Positions 35,309 to 49,720 of a DNA stretch of 64,000 bases are shown in pieces. The position numbers were made by a program, and so were the translations under genes. The stretch comes from Pandoraea apista (GTDB lineage Bacteria > Pseudomonadota > Gammaproteobacteria > Burkholderiales > Burkholderiaceae), in assembly GCF_001465595.2 (NCBI RefSeq), contig NZ_CP013481.2, positions 2,170,001-2,234,000 of the forward strand. Direction: 5' to 3'. The notes below the pieces were generated by a model. It ran no database searches. It was not told the DNA's origin and worked only from the letters and a program-made list of their open reading frames with translations. How positions within the stretch are numbered: the first letter of the stretch is position 1; each line of letters opens with the position of its first letter.

Positions 35309-37006
35309 TCAGGCCTGAGCGTGTTCCACGATCATCTGCACGCGCGAGACGCCGTTGAAGGTGTCCGCCGCCAATCGATACGCGAACTGCGCGCGACTTG
35401 GCAACGTGTCCGCGTGATTGAACCAGATGGCATTGAAACGCATACGTCCACGACCGAGTTGCAGCTTCAGATGCTTGTCCTTGAGGATGGCTTGCGAGAG
35501 GACGTCGAATTCGCCCGAGAACACCGGGGGCGGAAAGCCTTGCCCCCACACCTGCGCGTCGAGCAATGCGACGAACGGCGGCACGAAGCACTCGTCGCCG
35601 ATATCGCCATCGGTTTCGATCACGCGTGAGAGCGTCTTCTCGTCGAGCCACGCCTGTCCGACCGCCTCAAACGCGGCTTGAAAGCGCGGCAGGGCGTCGG
35701 CGGCAATCGTGAGGCCCGCTGCCATTGCGTGTCCGCCGAATTTGGCGATCAGACCCGGTTCGCGCTTGGTGACGAGATCGAGCGCGTCGCGCAGGTGGAA
35801 GCCTGGAATCGAGCGGCCGGAGCCCTTGATCTGGCCGTCGTCACCAGGGGCGAACACGATGGTCGGACGGTAGAACTTCTCTTTCAGACGCGCAGCCACA
35901 ATCCCGATCACGCCTTGATGCCACGTCTCGTTGAATGCGCAGAGCGTGGTCGCGGCCCGGGGATCGAAGCGTGCCAGGTCGGCCAGCGCTTCCTGCTGCA
36001 TGCCCGCTTCGATTTCGCGGCGTTCGCGATTCATCGCGTCGAGTTCTTGCGCAAGCGTCCACGCACGGCCGTCGTCGTCCGTCAGAAGACATTCGATGCC
36101 CAGCGACATATCGGCGAGGCGTCCGGCGGCGTTCAGGCGCGGCCCCAGACCGAAGCCCAGATCGAAGCTGCCCGCCTGCCGGGCATTGCGGGCGGCTGCA
36201 CGAAAGAGCGCGTTGATGCCCGGGTGCATGCGACCGGCGCGCATCCGTGCGAGTCCTTGCGCCACCAGAATGCGGTTGTTGGCGTCGAGTTTGACGACGT
36301 CCGCAACCGTTCCCAGCGCGACCAGATCGAGCAGCGTGTCGAGACGCGGTTGTTCGCGTGAATCGAACGCACCGCGTGCGCGCAATTCGGCGCGAAGCGC
36401 GAGCAGCACGTAGAACATCACGCCGACACCGGCCAGATGCTTGCTCGGAAATTCGCAGCCGGGCTGGTTCGGATTGACGATGCAGCGCGCGTTGGGCAAT
36501 TCGTTGCCCGGCAAATGGTGATCCGTCACCACGACTTCGATGCCGAGCGTCTGCGCGGCGGCCACGCCATCGAGGCTGGCAATGCCGTTATCGACCGTAA
36601 TCAGCACGTCGGGCGGCCCTTGCTTGCCTTGCGCGGCCAACGCTACGATTTCCGGCGTCAGGCCGTAACCGTATTCGAAGCGGTTCGGCACCAGATACTC
36701 GACTTTGGCGCCAAACATCCGCAGGCCGCGCACGGCCACGGCGCACGCGGTCGCGCCGTCGCAATCGTAATCAGCCACCACCAGCATGCGCTTGCCGGCG
36801 GCAATGGCGTCCGCAAGGAAGGCGGCGGCGTCCTGCGCCCCCTTGAGTTGCGTGGGGGGAATCAGACGGGCGAGGGCTGTTTCGGTCTCTGCGCTCTCGG
36901 CCACGCCGCGCGCGGCGAACAGGCGGGCGAGTACCGGGTGGACACCGTCGCGCGAGAGGGCTTCGGCCGTCGCGTCGTCGACAGGGCGGGTGACGATGTC
37001 GGTCAT
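35309..37006 (-). CDS. recJ: Single-stranded-DNA exonuclease RecJ
   Basis: A 565-residue DHH-family 5'-3' exonuclease for recombination and mismatch repair. Motifs: MLVVADYDCDGATA, TVDNG, VVTDHH, the DHHA1 region IKGSGRSIPGFHLRDALD, and FGGHAMAAGLTI. The length is close to E. coli RecJ (577). Its ATG overlaps the stop of the upstream RpfE-like gene by an ATGA junction, so translation is coupled. In enterobacteria recJ directly precedes prfB; here a block of about 6 kb separates them. Confidence 0.96.
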   Translation of the reverse strand: MTDIVTRPVDDATAEALSRDGVHPVLARLFAARGVAESAETETALARLIPPTQLKGAQDAAAFLADAIAAGKRMLVVADYDCDGATACAVAVRGLRMFGAKVEYLVPNRFEYGYGLTPEIVALAAQGKQGPPDVLITVDNGIASLDGVAAAQTLGIEVVVTDHHLPGNELPNARCIVNPNQPGCEFPSKHLAGVGVMFYVLLALRAELRARGAFDSREQPRLDTLLDLVALGTVADVVKLDANNRILVAQGLARMRAGRMHPGINALFRAAARNARQAGSFDLGFGLGPRLNAAGRLADMSLGIECLLTDDDGRAWTLAQELDAMNRERREIEAGMQQEALADLARFDPRAATTLCAFNETWHQGVIGIVAARLKEKFYRPTIVFAPGDDGQIKGSGRSIPGFHLRDALDLVTKREPGLIAKFGGHAMAAGLTIAADALPRFQAAFEAVGQAWLDEKTLSRVIETDGDIGDECFVPPFVALLDAQVWGQGFPPPVFSGEFDVLSQAILKDKHLKLQLGRGRMRFNAIWFNHADTLPSRAQFAYRLAADTFNGVSRVQMIVEHAQA

Positions 37007-38082
37007 GCCACTTCCTCACCCAGCCGGGCGAGCGGCACCATGCGGGCTTCGAGCGACTGGCGGCGCCAGAACTTGCGCAGATCGCTGCTGCGCGAGCGGA
37101 TCGTCACGCTGTGGCTGTCGCCGCACAGGGTGAGGGCGACTTCGCGTGCCTGGCCCTTGGTCACGCGCTCCAGCGCGGGCGCCAGCCAGTTCTGATCGAT
37201 GGCGACCAGCGCATCGCGCCAGCGCGCCCAATCCTCCATGAGGAAATGCGGCGTCAAGGTGTCGATTTGCACGAACGTCCGCCCGTTTGCCGCTGCAAGG
37301 CCTGCCTGCGTGCCGTGCAGGGCGATTTGCAGATGGTTTGCCAAACCGCGCGTGGCGGGGTCGTCCGCCAGAATGGTCACGCACGGCCGGTTCAGGCGCG
37401 GGGCGGCGATGCGCTGGCCGCCCGCATATAGCCAGATGGCGTTGACGGGCGGCAGGCGGCGCGCTTCGCGAGCCTGATTGGCCGGATGGTCGTACCAGGC
37501 CATTTGCACTTCGTTCTGCCACTTACGCCACGTTAGTTCGGCCTTGCCTTGCGGCAGCCAGATATCGACGTTACGGCCGGCGGCGCGGGCGGGCGATGCC
37601 GTGAGCAGGTCACCCAGCGCCGGCGCGCTCAGATACCACCGGTCGGCACGCGGAGCGATCAACTCGCCGCCTTCTTCAGCGAACAGCGCGCGCGCCGTGG
37701 CGAAGAGGGCGGCCGATTCCTCGGTGCTCAGTTCCAACTCGGCCGGGTTCGTCAGTACCAGGTGATCGGTGGCGATATGGATGTGCGCGGGCTGCGCGCA
37801 GTACCAGAAGCGGGTGTCGAGCGAGCCACTGTCTTCGAACAGCATGAAGGGGGCCAGCGGCGCGCGCGAAGGCACGCCGGGCAGGCCAAAAGCGTCGGCC
37901 AGCCAGCGTTCATGCGGTAGCGTGGGGACAAACGGGTCTTCCGGCACGTCCTGCGCCGACTGAACGCCGCGCGCGAGCAACTTTTCGAGCGCGGGCAACT
38001 CCAATCCGGCCAGCAGTGCGGGCATATGGGCCGACGCGGGCAACGCGAACGGCAAGAGAAAGTGCAGGGCAGGTGTATCCAT
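37003..38082 (-). CDS. RpfE/'phosphoglycerate mutase'-like protein
   Basis: A 359-residue soluble protein starting MDTPALHFLLPFALPAS, with blocks PHERWLADAFGL, DRWYLSAP, LPPVNAIWLYAGG and HFLMEDWARWRDAL. It corresponds to a beta-proteobacterial family often labelled 'phosphoglycerate mutase' or RpfE-type regulatory protein. I see no convincing alkaline-phosphatase metal site over the sequence, so the enzyme name should be treated with caution. It overlaps recJ by 4 nt (ATGA). The start at 38082 is preferred to the in-frame upstream extension to 38238. Confidence 0.7.
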   Translation of the reverse strand: MDTPALHFLLPFALPASAHMPALLAGLELPALEKLLARGVQSAQDVPEDPFVPTLPHERWLADAFGLPGVPSRAPLAPFMLFEDSGSLDTRFWYCAQPAHIHIATDHLVLTNPAELELSTEESAALFATARALFAEEGGELIAPRADRWYLSAPALGDLLTASPARAAGRNVDIWLPQGKAELTWRKWQNEVQMAWYDHPANQAREARRLPPVNAIWLYAGGQRIAAPRLNRPCVTILADDPATRGLANHLQIALHGTQAGLAAANGRTFVQIDTLTPHFLMEDWARWRDALVAIDQNWLAPALERVTKGQAREVALTLCGDSHSVTIRSRSSDLRKFWRRQSLEARMVPLARLGEEVA

Positions 38083-38190
38083 GTCGAGGCGAATTGTATG
38101 GCAAACTTCGCGCTGGCAGTTGGGTGACCCTGACGTCAGGTACGGAACGTACCGTCCTTCGCGCCGGGCAGGGGCCGGGCGCGGGGCCCG

Positions 38191-38212
38191 GGCACCGGTG
38201 CAGACCGGTGCC
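38191..38212. other. GC-rich hairpin upstream of lolC/E
   Basis: GGCACCGGT (38191-38199) and ACCGGTGCC (38204-38212) pair around GCAG. It lies 42 bp upstream of the TTG start of the permease gene, in the divergent region with the RpfE-like gene. No T-run. Confidence 0.45.
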
Positions 38213-38253
38213 GCTACGCTCCGATCGATCCTTATCAAGAATCAGGAATCCGT

Positions 38254-39499
38254 TTGAAATTCCCATACGAATGGCAGATCGGCTGGCGCTATACGCGCAC
38301 CGGCAAGCGATCATCCGGCAACGGTTTCATTTCCTTCATTTCCTTCATCTCCATGGCCGGCATTGCGCTGGGTGTGGCGGCGCTCATTGTGGTGCTCTCG
38401 GTGATGAACGGCTTTCAGAAGGAAGTTCGGGACCGCATGCTCTCCGTGCTGGCGCACATCGAGGTCTTCGCGGTTGACGGCAATCTGCCCGACTGGCAGC
38501 GCACGGCCGCCGAAGCGCTTCAGAACAAGAATGTGATTGCCGCCGCGCCCTACGTGGGCGAGCAGGCCATGCTCACGCGCGAGGACAACGTGCGCGGGGT
38601 GGTGCTGCGCGGTATCGTCCCCAGTGAGGAAGCCAAGGTTTCCGACCTTGGCAAGCAGATCACGGACGGCACGCTGGCCAACCTGACGCCAGGCAGCTTC
38701 GGTATCGTGCTCGGGCGCGAACTGGCGCGGGCGCTGGGGGTAACCATCGGCGACAAGATCACGCTCGTGGCGCCGCAAGGAACGATCACACCCGCCGGGG
38801 TGCTGCCGCGGGTGAAGCAGTTCACCGTGGTGGCGATCTTCACGGCGGGACACTACGAATACGATAGTTCGCTCGCGCTCATCGATCTGCACGATGCCGA
38901 GACGTTATTCCGTCTCGATGGGCCGACGGGGGTGCGTCTGAAAATTCAGGATATGGAGCAGGCGCCGCTGGTGGCGCGCGATCTGGCGAAGACACTGACC
39001 GGCAACATGTGGGTACGCGACTGGACACAGCAGAACAAGAACTGGTTCATCGCGGTGCAGACCGAGAAGCGCATGATGTTCATCATTCTGACGCTCATCA
39101 TTGCGGTGGCTGCCTTCAACCTGGTGTCCTCGCTCGTGATGACGGTGACCGACAAGTATGCGGACATCGCCATTCTGCGCACGCTCGGGGCCCAACCCGG
39201 CTCGATCATGAAGATATTCATCGTGCAGGGGGTGACCATCGGTTTCGCCGGGGCGTTGCTCGGGGTGGGGCTGGGGTGTCTTGTGTCGGTCAATATCGGC
39301 ACCATCGTGCCGTTTATCGAGCGTCTGCTTGGCATTCACTTCCTGCCGCAAGACATTTATTTCATCTCCGAATTGCCTTCGGATCTGCAATCGTCGGACG
39401 TGATCCGCATCGGGGTGATTTCCTTCATCCTTTCGGCGCTGGCGACGATTTACCCGAGCTGGCGTGCTTCTCGCGTCAAGCCGGCGGAGGCCCTGCGCT

Positions 39500-39507
<8 letters not shown>
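38254..39507 (+). CDS. Lipoprotein-releasing ABC permease LolC/LolE
   Basis: A 417-residue inner-membrane protein. Helix 1 is [27 protein letters not shown], a large periplasmic domain follows (residues about 50-270), then three helices near the C-terminus ([55 protein letters not shown]) and the terminal [12 protein letters not shown]. This is the LolC/E pattern; it releases lipoproteins to LolA with LolD. One LolC/E-type gene is seen, so C and E are not distinguished. It starts with TTG (38254), giving the family N-terminus [15 protein letters not shown]. It overlaps lolD by 8 nt. Confidence 0.93.
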
Positions 39508-40225
<718 letters not shown>

Positions 40226-40275
40226 GCGGACGACCGTAAGCACTTGCCCGCCAACGTTGGGCGATATTGGCGACG

Positions 40276-40306
40276 CGCCGGGGGAAACCCCGGCGTTTTG
40301 CTTTTC
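40276..40306 (+). terminator. Terminator after lolD
   Basis: CGCCGGGG (40276-40283) and CCCCGGCG (40288-40295) pair around GAAA, followed by TTTTGCTTTT. Confidence 0.85.
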
Positions 40307-40406
40307 GGCCACGTCCTAGACCGTAACGCGGTGTTGTCCGATGGTCATCGACGGCGCGGCGTGCGAGCCTTGTCATCGTAGAATTGACGCTCAAGGACAC
40401 CTGACC

Positions 40407-41255
40407 ATGTGGATTGATACCCATTGCCATCTCGATGCGGCCGAGTTCGACGCCGACCGGGCGACTGTAATTGCCGACACTGCTGCTGCGGGCGTGGCGG
40501 GCCTGGTGGTGCCCGCGGTCGAATGCGCGACGTTCGATAGCACGCGTGCCGCGGCGGGAGCCATTCCCGGCGGCGCTTACGCGCTGGGGATTCATCCGCT
40601 CTACACACCACGGGCGCGAGACGAGGATCTTGTTACGTTGCGCCGTGCCGTCGAGCGCGCGATGAGCGATCCGCGTTTCGTCGGCATCGGCGAGATCGGG
40701 CTCGACTTCTTTGTCAGGACACTGGACCCCGAGCGCCAGCAGTGCTTCTATATCGAGCAGTTGAAGATTGCCCGCGACTTCGATTTGCCCGTCATTCTCC
40801 ATGTACGGCGTTCGCAGGATGCTTTGCTTAAGCAACTGCGAATCTTCACGCCGCGCGGTGGCATCGCTCATGCCTTCAACGGTAGCCGCCAGCAAGCGGA
40901 AATGTTTGTCGAGCGCGGCTTCTGTCTCGGATTCGGCGGGCAGATGACGTTCGACCGTGCGCTGCAAATTCGTCGTCTTGCGGTCGATATGCCGCTCGAT
41001 GCCCTTGTGCTGGAAACCGACGCCCCCGACATCGCACCGGAATGGCGCTACAAGCAGCGCAACAGTCCGGTCGAACTGCCACGTATTGCGCATGTGCTGG
41101 CCGAGTTGCGCGGTGTGTCGCTTGACACTCTGTCGCAGGCGACGTGTGCCAACGCGTGGCGGGTGCTGCCGCGGCTGTCTGGGGCCATGGCCATGACACC
41201 CGGTGACGGGCTTGCCAGCAGCACTTCCCTAATCTCCAACGAACCTGCGCGCTAA
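40407..41255 (+). CDS. tatD: TatD-family DNase/hydrolase
   Basis: A 282-residue metal-dependent hydrolase of the TatD group. Metal ligands are visible in WIDTHCHLD (H6, H8), GEIGLDFF (E), LHVRRSQDA (H) and IAHAFNGSR (H), and ETDAPDIAP supplies the Asp. Family members act as 3'-5' exonucleases/DNases in DNA repair. The ATG at 40407 gives the standard N-terminus; upstream in-frame codons from 40341 are not supported. It is followed by comEC after 44 bp. Confidence 0.93.
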   Translation: MWIDTHCHLDAAEFDADRATVIADTAAAGVAGLVVPAVECATFDSTRAAAGAIPGGAYALGIHPLYTPRARDEDLVTLRRAVERAMSDPRFVGIGEIGLDFFVRTLDPERQQCFYIEQLKIARDFDLPVILHVRRSQDALLKQLRIFTPRGGIAHAFNGSRQQAEMFVERGFCLGFGGQMTFDRALQIRRLAVDMPLDALVLETDAPDIAPEWRYKQRNSPVELPRIAHVLAELRGVSLDTLSQATCANAWRVLPRLSGAMAMTPGDGLASSTSLISNEPAR

Positions 41256-41299
41256 CGCCGCGGCGTCGTGCGGTCTTCGAGACATGACGTGGAGACGTC

Positions 41300-44143
41300 A
41301 TGAGACTAGTCCTGCTTGCGTGGGTCGCCGGGGTCTGGTGGCTGCAACATGCTTCGGCGCTCCCCGGCGGAGGGCTATTCGCACTGGCGATCGGCGTTGC
41401 CGGGGGCGTGTTCGCAGCGTGTGCCTGCTGGGCACTAACGCGAGCAACGCGAGCAAGGCGAGACGGAACGGGCGTGTCGGTGCAGTTCGGCGGCGTTGAC
41501 TACACCGGGGGCGGCGCGCGTGCAGGCAACGGATTGCGTCAACGGTGCGTGGTGATAGTGCTTGCCCTTTGTGCCGGGGTACTGGGGTATTCGTGGGCGG
41601 CGCTTCGTGCGGACGCGCGAATGAGCGATCGGTTTTCGGTCCAGCTTGAGGGGCGAGACCTGATGGTCGTCGGTATCGTGGCCGAGTTGCCCGTCTCGAC
41701 AGGCGACGGATTGCGATTTGCGCTCGACGTGGAGCGCGCGTATGTCGCTGGCGGCGCTGGCGACTGGTGTGGGGTGTCGTCGTCGGGAGCGACAGCGGCG
41801 ACATATGGGGCCGGCAGTCGGGTGGATTCCAAGACCGGTTTGACGCCGTGCCCTGCGGTGCATGTACCGAAGCACATCGAATTGGTCTGGCCAGGGCGCT
41901 CGTCTTTTGGACGTCGATCGGACGCGCGCATAGACCCCGTCGAGCAAGCACAGCGATTATCGACGCAGCGCACGGGGCCGGCAAATGCCCGGCGTCCGCG
42001 GGCAGGCGAGCGATGGCGATTGCCGGTGCGATTGACGTCTCCCAGAGGCTTCGCAAACTGGCACGGATTCGACGCCGAATTGATGGCGCTGGCCCGGGGT
42101 ATTCGTGCCACGGGATACGTTCGCGCCTCCTTTGGCGGAAGCCAGGCGTCGAAGGCGGGCGGGGCGCAGCGGTTGCAATCCGGGCCACTGCCGGGATACC
42201 GGTTTGCCGCTTGGCGAGAGCGATTGCGTGACGACTTCAGGGCCGCTCTTGGGCCATCGGCACGATATGGCGGCGTGTTGATGGCGCTCGCGCTGGGAGA
42301 GCGCGGCGACATTGCCGATGACGACTGGCAAGTGTTTGCCGATACCGGGGTAAGCCATTTGCTGGCGATCTCGGGATTACACGTCTCGCTGGTTGCGGGA
42401 GTGTTCGGGGCGCTCGTCGGAACACTGTGGCGACGGGCATGCGGGCGGCGTTTCAGTTTGCCGCTGTGGTGGCCGGCGCCGAAGGCTGCCGCGATTGCGG
42501 GGCTGCTTGCCGCTGTGGCGTACGGTGCGGTGGCCGGGTGGGGCGTGCCTGCACGTCGGGCGGTCGGCATGGTGGCCATTGTGGTGCTGGCGCTGCTTAA
42601 TGGTCGATTCGCCGCGCCGTCTTACGTGCTCATGTGGGCGCTGGCCGTCATTGTTACGCTTGATCCGTGGGCCGTCGTCGCACCGGGCCTTTGGCTCTCA
42701 TTCGGTGCCGTGGCTGCGCTGGTCATGGCGGCGAGACGTCGCGAGCGAGGGCAGGCTGCACAGCGGCGCGTGCCATTCGTGGTCCTGTGGCAGGCGGCGC
42801 GCGCGCAATACGCGGTCACGATCGGGCTGGTGCCGTTGACGCTTGCGTGGTTCGGCGCGGTGCCGCTGCTGGGACCGCTGGCGAACGCTGTCGCTATTCC
42901 TGTCATGACGTTGATCGTGACACCGCTGGCGCTGGCTAGCCTGCTCCTGCCCGCGACGTTGGCGCATTGGGCCTTGGCACTCGCCCATGGTGTCGTCGTC
43001 TGGCTGGCGGAATGGCTCGGCGTGCTGGCGGCATTGCCCTGGTCTGTGTGGCGAGCCGCGGTTGCGCCTCCTTGGGCCCAGGCGGCTGCCGTCGGAGGGG
43101 TAATCATGTGTCTCATGCCGCTCCCCCTTGCGGTGCGCCAGACATGGGCTTGGCGGGTCGGCATTCGCTTCGCGGGGTTCGCGCTGATGGGGCCGGCATG
43201 GCTGGCGTCCTCTCCCCGGCCCGCAGCGGAAGGGTTTCGCGTCACCATGCTCGACATCGGACAAGGCAACGCCGTGCTTGTCGAAACGGCAACGCGTACG
43301 GTGCTCTTCGACGCCGGACCGCCTTTGGGGCAGCGCAGCGACGCGGGACGCCGCGTGATCGTGCCCTATTTGCGAGCGCACGGCATCAGCCGGCTCGACC
43401 GTCTGGTCGTTAGCCACGCTCACGACGATCATTTTGGGGGTGCGCTGAGCGTGATGAAGGCATATCCCGATGCGCAGGTGTTTTCTTCGCTACCGGTAAC
43501 GCACCGGGTGCGTCGCGCTGCGGGGGCACATCGAACTTGCCTTGCGGGTCAGCAATGGACGTGGGACGGCGTGACGTTCCGCTTCCTGCATCCCGACACA
43601 GCGACGCTGCGGGAGGGGTGGGCCGGTCGCATTGGGCCGAACGGCGTGAGCTGCGTGTTGCGCGTATCGAACGGGAAGTACAGCGCGTTGCTCGCGGCAG
43701 ATGCCGAGGCGCCCCAGGAGCGCGCCATGCTTGCCCGATTCGGGGAGCGCTTGCGTGCGGACATTCTGCTCGTGCCCCATCACGGGAGTTTCACTTCTTC
43801 GACAGCGGCATTTGTAGCCGCAGTGTCGCCCGCCCACGCAGTGTTTCAAACGGGCTATCGCAATCGATTCGGGCATCCGAGGTCCACTGTCGTTGCCCGT
43901 TATCGGGCAGCAGGCGCGCGGATCTGGCAAACCGTGGCGCACGGCGGCATCCGGTTTTCGATCACTCGGGATGGGGTCGAGCCACAAGCGTATCGTGAAC
44001 ATTACCGGCGCTATTGGCACGAGGACTTGCCAGATGTATCGAGCCTGTCGAACGTCCCGAACGTCCTGAACGTCCCGAATGCCTCGACAACCTCAACCGA
44101 GTCGGAACTCGACAGCGCTTCGCGGGGTATCGGCGGCGTGTGA
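41300..44143 (+). CDS. comEC: ComEC/Rec2 DNA-uptake channel protein
   Basis: A 947-residue inner-membrane protein. Hydrophobic segments at the N-terminus flank an OB-like periplasmic domain. The competence domain of many helices runs from about residue 310 to 620 (GVSHLLAISGLHVSLVAG, then GWGVPARRAVGMVAIVVLALL). A C-terminal metallo-beta-lactamase domain follows (VTMLDIGQGNAVLVET, SHAHDDHFGG near residue 705, LLVPHHGS). It translocates single-stranded DNA during natural transformation. Two short 9-bp tandem repeats lie inside: residues near 46-54 and the C-terminal Asn/Val/Pro run (44051-44086). Confidence 0.94.
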   Translation: MRLVLLAWVAGVWWLQHASALPGGGLFALAIGVAGGVFAACACWALTRATRARRDGTGVSVQFGGVDYTGGGARAGNGLRQRCVVIVLALCAGVLGYSWAALRADARMSDRFSVQLEGRDLMVVGIVAELPVSTGDGLRFALDVERAYVAGGAGDWCGVSSSGATAATYGAGSRVDSKTGLTPCPAVHVPKHIELVWPGRSSFGRRSDARIDPVEQAQRLSTQRTGPANARRPRAGERWRLPVRLTSPRGFANWHGFDAELMALARGIRATGYVRASFGGSQASKAGGAQRLQSGPLPGYRFAAWRERLRDDFRAALGPSARYGGVLMALALGERGDIADDDWQVFADTGVSHLLAISGLHVSLVAGVFGALVGTLWRRACGRRFSLPLWWPAPKAAAIAGLLAAVAYGAVAGWGVPARRAVGMVAIVVLALLNGRFAAPSYVLMWALAVIVTLDPWAVVAPGLWLSFGAVAALVMAARRRERGQAAQRRVPFVVLWQAARAQYAVTIGLVPLTLAWFGAVPLLGPLANAVAIPVMTLIVTPLALASLLLPATLAHWALALAHGVVVWLAEWLGVLAALPWSVWRAAVAPPWAQAAAVGGVIMCLMPLPLAVRQTWAWRVGIRFAGFALMGPAWLASSPRPAAEGFRVTMLDIGQGNAVLVETATRTVLFDAGPPLGQRSDAGRRVIVPYLRAHGISRLDRLVVSHAHDDHFGGALSVMKAYPDAQVFSSLPVTHRVRRAAGAHRTCLAGQQWTWDGVTFRFLHPDTATLREGWAGRIGPNGVSCVLRVSNGKYSALLAADAEAPQERAMLARFGERLRADILLVPHHGSFTSSTAAFVAAVSPAHAVFQTGYRNRFGHPRSTVVARYRAAGARIWQTVAHGGIRFSITRDGVEPQAYREHYRRYWHEDLPDVSSLSNVPNVLNVPNASTTSTESELDSASRGIGGV

Positions 44144-44281
44144 ACGTGCCGGCGGATCGTCGCCGCCGTTGCGATTCGACGGAAACCTCTACCGGCGCGT
44201 GACAGGCGGTTCGATAGAATGGTCCGGCAAACGCTGCGCGGCGGGATCTTGTAACGCTTGCTTCAGGGGACTGGGCCGGGT

Positions 44282-44359
44282 GAAACGGGCTGGGGAAACG
44301 GACCGGTGAAACGGACCGGTGAAGCGGACCGGTGAAGCGGACTGGGGAAGCGAGCAGGG
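44282..44359. repeat. Six-copy 13-bp tandem repeat
   Basis: Six contiguous 13-bp units of the form gaaacggaccggt, with drift in the outer copies (44282-44294, 44295-44307, 44308-44320, 44321-44333, 44334-44346, 44347-44359). They lie in the 297-bp gap between comEC and the hydrolase gene, where no gene is supported. Confidence 0.93.
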
Positions 44360-44440
44360 GATATGGCGGCAACGAGCTTGCCGTGCCGGGCGAGACCGGA
44401 AAAACACCGGCCGGGGCCGTGTGGCAACACAAAGAATTCC

Positions 44441-45271
44441 ATGACAAGAGACATCATCCATTTTTCGCACGGCAATGGTTTTCCTGCTGGCGTCTATCGC
44501 AAGATGCTCGGCGCATTGGCCGACGAGTACGACGTGCGCGCCATCGACCGTATTGGTCACGATCCGCGCTATCCGGTTACGCCGGGCTGGCGCTATTTGC
44601 GCAACGAATTGGTCGACACGCTGGAGCGCCAGTACCAAGGGGAACCGGTCTGGCTCGTCGGGCATTCTCTCGGCGGTTTCCTGAGCCTCATGGCGGCGCT
44701 CAAGGCGCCCCAGTGCGTGCGCGGTGTGGTGATGATCGATTCTCCTATCGTCACGCCGGGCTGGCGCACGCAGATGCTGCGGCTGGGCCTGCTCACGGGG
44801 CTCTACGAGCGTCTCTCGCCCGCCGGCGTGACCAAACGGCGGCGTGATCGCTGGCCCGACTGGGAGGCGGCGTGGCAGCACTTCGCCAGCAAGCCTGCTT
44901 TCGCCAGTTGGGATCCGGACGTGCTGCGTGACTATATCGATTGCGGCACGTTGCCGACGGGGGACGGCGAGGCCCGGCGTCTGGCGTTTGCTCGCGAAAT
45001 CGAATACCGGATCTACCTGACGCTGCCACCGCTGCTCGCCGTTCGGGCATTGCGCGGTGTGCCGGTGCCCGTCGGCTTTCTGGCCGGCACAGAATCGCGC
45101 GAATTGCGGCAAGCGGGTATCGGTGCCACACGTCGAATTGTTGGCACCCACTTGCGTTATGTCCACGGCACCCATCTTTTCCCGATGGAGCGCCCGCTGG
45201 AGACGGCCGGCGCTGTACGGGACATGCTCGCCGAGCTGCGCGGCGAGCACCGCCGCCCGCTCGCGGCATGA
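44441..45271 (+). CDS. Alpha/beta hydrolase
   Basis: A 276-residue alpha/beta-fold hydrolase with HFSHGNGFPAGVY (oxyanion region) and the nucleophile elbow GHSLGG (S76); the His is probably in YVHGTHLFPMERP near the C-terminus. No signal peptide, so cytoplasmic. The substrate is unknown; esterase-type activity is expected from the fold. The ATG at 44441 is the start closest to the domain. It is downstream of the 13-bp repeat tract and upstream of pyrG. Confidence 0.85.
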   Translation: MTRDIIHFSHGNGFPAGVYRKMLGALADEYDVRAIDRIGHDPRYPVTPGWRYLRNELVDTLERQYQGEPVWLVGHSLGGFLSLMAALKAPQCVRGVVMIDSPIVTPGWRTQMLRLGLLTGLYERLSPAGVTKRRRDRWPDWEAAWQHFASKPAFASWDPDVLRDYIDCGTLPTGDGEARRLAFAREIEYRIYLTLPPLLAVRALRGVPVPVGFLAGTESRELRQAGIGATRRIVGTHLRYVHGTHLFPMERPLETAGAVRDMLAELRGEHRRPLAA

Positions 45272-45303
45272 CGCTCGCGCGGGCTGCCCGCGCGCCGGGA
45301 TAG

Positions 45304-47085
<1,782 letters not shown>

Positions 47086-47121
47086 TACTGAGCCGCCGCG
47101 AGCGAGAGACAAGGAGTTCCC

Positions 47122-47976
47122 ATGAAACTGTGCGGTTTCGAGGTTGGCCTGAATAAGCCGTTTTTCCTGATCGCAGGCACCTGCGTCGTCGAGTCGGAGC
47201 AAATGACTATCGATGTCGCAGGGCAGCTCAAGGAAATCACGAGCGCGCTTGGCATTCCGTTCATCTACAAATCGTCGTTCGACAAGGCGAATCGCAGCTC
47301 GGGCAGGTCGTATCGCGGCCCCGGGCGCGAAGCTGGCCTGAAGATCCTCGAGGAAGTGCGTCGTCAACTCGGTGTGCCGGTGCTCACCGACGTGCACACC
47401 GAAGAGGACGTGGCTGTCGCTGCGCCCGTCGTCGATGTGCTACAAACGCCCGCGTTCCTGTGCCGTCAGACCGATTTCATCCGTGCCTGCGCCCAATCGG
47501 GCAAGCCGGTGAATATCAAGAAGGGACAGTTTCTCGCACCGCACGACATGATCAACGTCATCGACAAGGCCCGCGACGCCGCGCGCGAAGCCGGTCTGCC
47601 CGATGATGTCTTCATGGCTTGCGAGCGCGGTGTCTCGTTCGGTTACAACAATCTGGTCTCGGACATGCGCTCGCTGGCGATCATGCGCGAGACCGGTGCG
47701 CCGGTCGTGTTCGACGCCACGCACTCGGTCCAACTGCCCGGCGGTCAGGGCACCAGCTCGGGCGGTCAGCGCGAGTTCGTGCCGGTGCTCTCGCGTGCAG
47801 CCGTGGCCGTAGGCGTGTCGGGCCTGTTCATGGAGACCCACCCTGACCCGGCCAATGCGCTGTCTGACGGCCCCAACGCCGTGCCGCTCGGGCGCATGCG
47901 AGAACTGCTCACCACGCTCAAGACCATTGATGCGGCGGTGAAGCAGGGTGATTTTCTGGAAAATAACTTCAACTGA
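47122..47976 (+). CDS. kdsA: KDO-8-phosphate synthase
   Basis: A 284-residue class I aldolase-fold enzyme that joins phosphoenolpyruvate and arabinose-5-phosphate for lipopolysaccharide inner core. Motifs: [42 protein letters not shown] and [22 protein letters not shown]. The length matches E. coli KdsA (284). Preceded by AAGGAG, 36 bp after pyrG. Confidence 0.98.
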   Translation: MKLCGFEVGLNKPFFLIAGTCVVESEQMTIDVAGQLKEITSALGIPFIYKSSFDKANRSSGRSYRGPGREAGLKILEEVRRQLGVPVLTDVHTEEDVAVAAPVVDVLQTPAFLCRQTDFIRACAQSGKPVNIKKGQFLAPHDMINVIDKARDAAREAGLPDDVFMACERGVSFGYNNLVSDMRSLAIMRETGAPVVFDATHSVQLPGGQGTSSGGQREFVPVLSRAAVAVGVSGLFMETHPDPANALSDGPNAVPLGRMRELLTTLKTIDAAVKQGDFLENNFN

Positions 47977-49647
<1,671 letters not shown>

Positions 49648-49720
49648 TTCCGTTTCCCCGGGAAGTTGAGTCGCGACGTCGGTCGTGACACACTTCCCGG
49701 AATTCTTGCCAGGCGAAAGC

